Source: Ochotona curzoniae (taxonomy: Eukaryota > Chordata > Mammalia > Lagomorpha > Ochotonidae). Taken from it: a DNA stretch of 64,000 nt. Shown piece after piece: positions 57,585 to 64,000 of this stretch (position 1 is its first letter; every line of letters begins with the position of its first letter). The notes under the pieces are model-generated. The model ran no database searches and had not been told where the DNA came from. It was given only the letters and a program-made list of their open reading frames with translations. The stretch is taken from positions 26,827,001-26,891,000 of the forward strand of contig NW_024465369.1 of assembly GCF_017591425.1 (NCBI RefSeq), in the 5' to 3' direction. A program made the position numbers and the translations under genes.

Positions 57585-57913
57585 AAGATTCATTTATTTA
57601 TGTGAGTGGCAAAGTAACGGGGAGAGGAGAAGAGCATTATACAAAAAGAGAGACGGAGAAAGAGAGAGAGCTTCCTTCTGTTGGTTCACTTTCTGAATGG
57701 CCTCTTGAACTGGGGCTGGGCAAGGTGAAGCTAGGAATCCAGAACTCCATAGAGGCCTGACATCAGAATCGCAGGGGCCTGAGCACTTTGAACATTTTCC
57801 TCTGCTTTCCCAGGCGCATTAGTTGGGAGCTAGATTGGTTGAATTTGAAGTGGAGCAGCTAGGACACAAATTGGTGTTTGATGCATTATATAATGTACCA
57901 CAATGTCAGCTCG
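57585..57913 (-). mobile_element. C-SINE, diverged
   Basis: 'gattcatttatttatgtgag', GA-rich block, 'tctgttggttcactttctga', 'caaggtgaagctaggaatcc', 'ttagttgggagctagattgg' and the head 'gtaccacaatgtcagctc'. Confidence 0.82.
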
Positions 57914-58934
57914 GTTATATTTTAAAAATAACTTTCTGATTCGGATTCTCATAGTGTGCTATCCTCCATTTTCAATAGTAAAAATAACCTCAAAGTTGAT
58001 GTCTATAAAACATTAGGATACCTGTATATTTAAGATTATGGCTAAAATAGTCACATGAAAAGAACTCATATTTAAATTTTTTTTTTTCTATACTTGAGAA
58101 GGCCAAACTCGTATTTGAGAAGATGTGTTTTTACATCTTCTCTGTGACATTTGTCTGGCAAGCTACAAATCTTAAAGGAATTCAGAAGTTTGGAACATTT
58201 CTAAAATAATGATGACTCTAGTTAGAAAGTAACTTCCTGTGCATTCTGATTTGGCTTGGTTATCTACTCCCCAAGCAACACAAGTCATCAAAGAACAACT
58301 TGCATTACTGGACATAATCGTAAGGAAGAAATTGTAGCTGTGGCTGGAGGACTCAGTTTCTTGCATTGCATGTCAGAAACTACCTCTCCTCAATTTAGAG
58401 ATGCCCTAGCCTAATCCAACAGGCCAAAAGTCCTAATTTTTAATTTGCTAGGCAATTTATCCCCTTTTTCTCCACACCTTCTCAAGTCAGATCAAATGCT
58501 GCCACTGAATCTTGGTAAGGATCCCAGACATGAGAAATTTTGTGATTCATTCCCTGAGAGGGCTTGTTGCTAAATATTGAAAATTTACTTTTCATTTGCA
58601 ATAAATTATTTGAGTATTTGTGTCAAAATGATGTACAAAGAGCAAGACAAGGTCTAAAATGCCTTTCCAGAAACAAAGTTCAGTTGCAAGTTACTTAGAA
58701 TGCAGCTTCAAAACAGACACCTTTGGAAGCAATTAGGAATTGGGCACAAATCTTTCCATGTAGGAATATGTCCTGAAATAAAAGTCTCCATGCCTATATT
58801 TAAGATATGAAGGAGATTTCCTCTCTGTCTGAGCTGCCCAATGGGACAAAAGGCAGTCAGGGAAGGAATTACGTTATAGTGTTTGCTCAGCAGAAACTAC
58901 TGAAACCTAAAAAATAGTACTTCTGAAATAAACA
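57914..58934. other. Unique noncoding DNA
   Basis: No recognisable feature. Confidence 0.5.
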
Positions 58935-59060
58935 ACATGGTTCATATTTCTGCTCTGTCATTTATTAGTTATTTAATTTTATAATCACCAACTTCCTTAC
59001 CAACATGTGTAGAGTAATATAATGCAGTGGAATTTATTGTAATTACTTTACAAATGTGGA
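58935..59060 (+). mobile_element. MIR relic
   Basis: 'ggttcatatttctgctctgt', 'catttattagttatttaatt' and a degraded 'cttccttaccaacatgtgta' follow the MIR core in sense orientation. Confidence 0.5.
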
Positions 59061-59924
59061 ATTTGGTGATAACCATGGTATTGATTACCTTTATTAAGCC
59101 CTAACAAAAATATTTATAGTAAAGAAGATGTTCTATTATGCTTATGACAAGAAAAAACATGCTAATCCACTAGAAATAGTAAAGGACTATGAGAAACTAC
59201 AAATTCAATATTGTAATATGTGAGCAAGCATTATAGAACTCCTGACTGTTTGACATGTACCTGTAGTCAAGACTATTAGTTGGTTACAGCTATAAGCAAA
59301 TCATATCAGTTAGGCATCTTATAAAAACTTCACCACTGAGCCAGCTGCCAGCTGTTAGCCATCATTATATCATGACAAAGTATAAACGAAGAGCTATGGC
59401 CCTACCACTCTCAGTTTTAGCTGAGAGAGAATTCCACAGCGCCCCGCCCCCCCACTGGCTTTTAAATTCAGCCTGAGGAACTGCCAAAGATCTGAGCAAC
59501 TGCAGACTTGGGGTTGGGAAGCTGCCTTGCTTCCTCCCTTCTCTATTCCTGGAGAGCACCATATTCAACCATAAACAATACAACAGTGTTCCTCAGCTCT
59601 GTTCCTCCCTGTAACAGAATCAGCATCAGAGGGAAAAAAGAGAAATAGGAGGAACTTGTGGTGTGGCAGCCTATGTCACTGGTGTTACTTCCTGGGAACT
59701 CTATAGACCACACTAATTTTGAATCCAAAAAAAGATACAAAATATCAGTGAAATGGAGAGCGTTTTTTTTTTCTTGAAATAAGCAAAAACAAATTTGGTA
59801 TACCCTTGCCCAAGTAATCAAAGGAGAGCAATAGTGATAGCGAGAACAAGGGGGAGAGAGAAACCCAAATTATTAAAAAAGGAAAATTATGTTTCAGTGG
59901 ACATCAGCAATTAGTACAAGCACA
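59061..59924. other. Unidentified DNA with a GC-rich patch
   Basis: A C-run 'gccccgcccccccac' lies at about 59,441-59,455. No repeat or exon is confidently recognised, though 59,380-59,900 could be older L1 sequence joined to the following fragment. Confidence 0.4.
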
Positions 59925-60870
59925 TACATGGAAAAATCTAGAAGAAAGGAATAGATTTCTGGACACATGCAATACTTCATTTGAATTATAAACATAGAAA
60001 ACCCAAATAGACTAAGATATGAAGTAGAGATTGAATCAATGAGTCAATCCTCCCAAAAAAAGAAAGCCCAGAACTGGATGGCAATGCTGTTAGATTCCAC
60101 CAAACTGTTAGTTCTTCCTAAATTATTCAAAAACAAATGAAATGGAAGAAATCCTCCCAAACTCTAAAAAGCAGCATCGCTTTAATTCCCAAACCAGAAA
60201 AAATTACAACAAAGAAACACAACTATAAATCAATGTCCCCAAAGTACATAGATGCAAAAATTCTCAACAAGATGTTAGACAATCAACTCCAACAACACAC
60301 CAGAAAGATAATTCACATAGACCAAGTATAATTTACAAAGGAAGAATAAAAACATTATTATCTCAACAAGCACAGAGAAAGTATTTGAGAAAATGTGAGA
60401 TCTTCTCATAATAAAAAAATAAATCTTAAACAGATTGGTATAAAACTAATATTCTTTAACACTATCAAGGTAACATATGAAAAATTTACACACAGCATTA
60501 TGTTGCATAGGGAAGTGTTGCAAGCATTTCTATAAGAACCATATTCAGACAAGGATGTCCGCTTTCATCATTGCTATTCAATATAGTTCTGAATGGTTTT
60601 GCCAGCTCTGTTAGGCAAATAAAAGTAATCAAAGGCATGAAAGTTGGACAGAAGGAAGTCAAGTTATCTGTGCTGGCAATTGCATGAGCATTTCTACAGG
60701 ACATCCAAAAGACTCCTCTAACAGATCATTGAAACTCATAAGAGAGTTATCAGATATAAAATCAATACACAAGTAGTCAATAGTGCATGTATGCACAATG
60801 TCATAGTTAAGAAAGAATGTTAGATAATTATCATTCACAATGGATTCAACTGGAAAATAGTACACTTAGA
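59925..60870 (+). pseudogene. L1 ORF2 reverse-transcriptase segment, decayed
   Basis: Translated blocks in shifting frames match L1 ORF2 from just before the reverse transcriptase into its palm: a linker (59,930-60,060), '[20 protein letters not shown]' followed by '[20 protein letters not shown]' (60,172-60,290), then 'QGCPLSSLLFNIVLNGFA' (60,550-60,605). At the catalytic 'FADD' position the sequence reads 'LAIA' followed by a stop, so the metal-binding aspartates are gone. Frameshifts occur between 60,330 and 60,540. There is no endonuclease domain and no 3' end. An inactive fossil of an older L1 subfamily. Confidence 0.88.
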
Positions 60871-61434
60871 AAAATAAGTCTGTGTCAAAAATACAAATAT
60901 ATGCTTTTCCTGATTTGTGGTAACTATTTCATGGAGTACGAAAACATAATTTATATAAATGGAATTGACATTTTAAAATTTGTCTGTTGTTCATACATCT
61001 TATTTAAATGCTTAAGAAACAGTATATTTTGTCTACTTGCTACTTATTGAATTGCTTACTTAATGGAGAGTTAAACTTGTGATTTAAAAAATCAGAGAAA
61101 GGAAAAGAAATCAAACATATGTCATTGTAACAAAAAAAAAAGAAGAAAAAAAAAACAGAAGAAAAAAAGTAAGAGGTGAAGGAAGAGGGTAAAGTGTGGA
61201 CGTGTGAGCAGTAGGTGGGAAACATCACTGTCATCCAAATCTGTCTATATGAAATGCATTAAGTTTGTTAACCTTAAGTAAATCAAAAACTAAAAAGGCA
61301 CTCCACGTTTGGATTGAGTTTTACCAACATACTTACAAACTTCACAATGTAAAAGCAAATTGTTAAACTATAATGCTGCAGAATAGCGTAAGTCCTGTAT
61401 ATACATTTCTGGGTCATATGTAGTCTGGTGATTT
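60871..61434. other. Unique DNA with A-rich tract
   Basis: An A-rich stretch with GAA units lies at 61,130-61,175. Otherwise nothing recognised. Confidence 0.5.
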
Positions 61435-61640
61435 AGGACAATGTTTCAAGGTAGATCTGAATTCAAATTCCTGTTTTTTCTTACTTCTTTCTATAGGTTG
61501 TTCACAAATTTTAGTTTTCTTGTGTAGAATATAAAAAAAAATCTGATATCTTTCTTGAGCAATTACACATTTAAAAGCTGTGAACACGGCATGCAGCTAT
61601 GATAGAAATTCAATAAATGTTTATATCAGTTATTATCCCT
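61435..61640 (+). mobile_element. MIR SINE
   Basis: 'gaattcaaattcctgttttt', 'cacaaattttagttttcttg', 'tgtagaatataaaa', then 'gatagaaattcaataaatgt' reproduce the MIR core and its 3' LINE-2-like end. Confidence 0.7.
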
Positions 61641-63190
61641 TATAAAAATTATAAAAAATTAACACTACTATTTTCAAGCATAAAATCCTAGGAATTGAAA
61701 CTATTTTCCTGGGTTCATATTGTTTCAGTGACAATAAACTTGAGTGTGTCCACTAGATAATTTCTTTGAACATATACAATGTATGCTGTGTATGATAGAA
61801 AGCAGAACAGATTTGTCCCTCTTCTTATGTTACTTTAATGTGGTTGTAAGATGAAAAATATGCAAAATGCCAGGTAAAGTGGTGATTCACTCTACTTTCA
61901 GAAATGCAGAAGTGCAGATAGATAATTTGGATTTATAAAGATCAGTTGTATATTATATTGAGTAAAAAAAGTAAATGGAAGGTTTAGATAATTCTAGAAG
62001 CAATGCTGAAAGAGCTTAGAAGCTACCTAGTTTATGACACATTGAAGTAATAGAAAAAAAGCTGCATTAAGATTTACACAATATGAGACAATGGGTCAGA
62101 ATCAATGAGGCTAGAGAGGTGTTTTCTTCCTTGTGTTGCCGCACTGAGTTACATTAAGGAAGTTATAGTCTACATTTAGAGTAAGGCCTAAAGAACAGCA
62201 AGAGTTTAATCTTTAGCCCATTTTATGACAAAACTTGCTCAGAAGCTCATTTCCAACATCCCGGAGAGTTGCACACAAAATTCAAAATCTGTTACCTGCT
62301 GCCATGTGATAGAGCACACATGCCAACAGAACTTGACACTTTGAGCCTCTCAGATCGGTACAAGTCAGTGGTTAGTTCAAATTTTTCTTCTGATACAAAG
62401 CTGTACCAGTGACTTTTCTAATAGGTTAATGGTACTTTCTGTCTCCTCAGTTGGAATGCACCAGAAATAAGATGTTTTCTTTTGCGAGTCAGGCTATCAA
62501 CTGAACAAGGATAGACGGTTCAAATGGAAGTCACTCAGAATGGTGGCTTCAGGTTTGAGCCCAAACAAATGCTGACCCCTGAGTTGCTTCTAAAATGCTG
62601 CTTCCTTTCTTCACAACCAATAAGGCAATATTTGTATTTTCTTCAATAACCTGTGATAGATTTCAGTGTGAGAAAGTACTTCCGCGGCAAATTCTGCAGG
62701 CAAGGAATTGAAGAAAATGGGAGGTCCTGTCTGTTAGCTCGTTTTACGCCAAGGATAAAAGAAAACTGTGACTTTAAGAAGAAAGAGAAATTGTACCAAA
62801 ATCTTTCTGGTTTCTTAACTTTTAAAAAGTCTTACTTTTTGCGGATTCAGCTGAATATGGCCTTTTGCCTTTTGCTTTTTATTTTGTTTTTAACCATAAT
62901 TTACTCAACTGATCACCTCCACTTTAAAACAATCACTGGCTTTTAAAAGTGGGAATGAGTTTGTTAATGATTCCATATCTTGCGTACTGATCAAAATATG
63001 GGATTTCATTTTAAGTTGAATTTGATAAAAAAGAGGAATAATGTAAAAACTTGATTTATAGAAACACCTTCAACAATAGTCCAACTAAGACAGGAATTAA
63101 ACAAGAAGCATATTTCTGATGGATTATATAAATAAAATCAAGGGCAGACTGATAAGACTGGAATGACTGGATCTTTAACTTATGATAATT
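61641..63190. other. Unique noncoding DNA
   Basis: No repeat recognised. The 97-codon open frame at 62,653-62,946 has a hydrophobic C-terminal stretch but no recognisable homologue, promoter or splice context. Confidence 0.45.
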
Positions 63191-63194
63191 GTCT

Positions 63195-64000
63195 AAAAGT
63201 TCCTCATAATCTTAGTGTTTTTTTCATCTTATAAAAATTTTATGTGTGATGATGTTTACATAGTTGAGCATGTTGAATGCCCATGTGGACCACTAATCAG
63301 GGTAAGAATTATTGAGAAATGGGGCAAAGTGGATGGAACAATTCTTTTCTATTTTGTTTTCTTTTTGTGTCTGGAGGAATGGAGAAGCGGAAAAGGTTGC
63401 TTCCAGCAGCCCAACTGCATCAGTACCTCAGGATATGGGATGGCCACTCCAAGTTATCCTAGGGTCCTCAATGCACAGAATTTCTGAGGGCACTGTCCAA
63501 GTGGTTTCAGTAGTTCTGAGGTGTTGTTAATTTTGTCATTCCAATACTGAGGAAATCCTTCCAAGGTCCATTGGTTTACATACCCACCTCCCAGAGTCTT
63601 CACTCACCCAGATACTTGCTGTCAAAGCTTGGATGGGAGAACTGTCTAATTTGCTCTACCTTCCATTGTACTAAATGTTCTCTGTAGGCCTCAATCATCG
63701 ATCTTGTCCTCCATGTGCAATGGGCATGCTGTCCACAGACTTCATCAACTGAGGAGGCCCAGTTCTGACACATGCACTCCATTGTTAAATCACATATCCT
63801 GTGATTTTCCCTGCAGTTGGCGTTTTGAGACCATTGGTCTAGCTGGGATGGGGGTGGGTTCCCCAGAGAAACCTCCCCAGAGGTGATCCTTGACCTAATT
63901 TCTGTGTATGCCAGCCAATGCTGGGTCTGGCTCAGTTTGTCATCCACTTCAGCCTACACACACAGTTATCCAGTCTGTTCGATCTCTAGCCCCATCTCAT
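63195..64000 (-). mobile_element. Retroposon family B, 3' end (copy 2), runs off the window
   Basis: Aligns with 43,747-44,180: T-run and 'gatgatgtttacatagttga', 'tcagtacctcaggatatggg', 'aaatccttccaaggtccatt', 'cacccagatacttgctgtca'. It then continues about 330 bp further in L1-sense 5' direction than copy 1 and has no visible 5' end. The stretch 63,600-63,947 is open on the minus strand for 115 codons ('WASSVDEVCGQHAHCTWRTR' near the middle). Confidence 0.7.

Noticed and set aside
62653..62946. 97-codon open frame with hydrophobic C-terminal part, as a possible small membrane protein gene
   Set aside because: No homologue recognised, no promoter, Kozak or splice context, and several frames of this length are expected by chance in 64 kb.

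Overview
The window is mammalian intergenic or intronic DNA, A+T-rich and dense in retroposons. No host protein-coding exon, functional RNA gene, CRISPR array or bacterial-style operon is visible. The organism is almost certainly a lagomorph, most likely a pika (Ochotona). Over a dozen copies of the lagomorph tRNA-derived C-SINE are present, and the youngest carry the head 'ggcccggcacagtagcctag' and body typical, as I remember it, of pika rather than rabbit. No database search was possible, so repeat names rest on remembered consensus sequences.

Layout. 1-5.3 kb: mostly unique DNA with ancient L2 fragments; one L2 carries a 39-nt 5' fragment of U2 snRNA flanked by an imperfect 8-bp duplication. 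5.5-14.9 kb: old C-SINEs, MIR, L2, MER5-like DNA and an L1 3' fragment in unique sequence. 15-20 kb: three copies of one L1 3'-end family and a 127-bp mariner-type MITE with a TA target duplication. 21-31.5 kb: largely unique, with C-SINEs, a MaLR-like LTR relic and an L1M fragment. 31.9-32.4 kb: a solo LTR on the minus strand with a TATA box and a poly(A) signal.

33.0-36.1 kb is the most informative locus: one L1 insertion of 3,057 bp bounded by an exact 11-bp target duplication. It keeps its 5' end, partly duplicated 5' UTR blocks, an unshifted ORF1 frame with three nonsense codons, the start of ORF2 and the 3' UTR, but lacks most of ORF2. Its 3' UTR contains an inverted piece of ORF2. A second, minus-strand L1 at 46.8-48.7 kb has the same arrangement directly after its ORF2 end, so this looks like a family property rather than an accident of one copy.

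39.1-40.4 kb holds a near full-length processed GAPDH pseudogene on the minus strand with a 14-bp target duplication (one mismatch). 43.7-48.7 kb is a stack of minus-strand L1 and SINE insertions. 50.1-55.8 kb is a C-SINE cluster. 56-61.6 kb has a short tandem repeat, a second MITE copy, a SINE, MIRs and a decayed L1 reverse-transcriptase segment. The right edge (63.2-64.0 kb) runs into a second copy of a repeat first seen at 43.7 kb, which carries an unusually long open frame.

Nothing here works together as a pathway. The shared theme is L1-driven retrotransposition: L1 itself, SINEs, the GAPDH mRNA copy and the U2 fragment.
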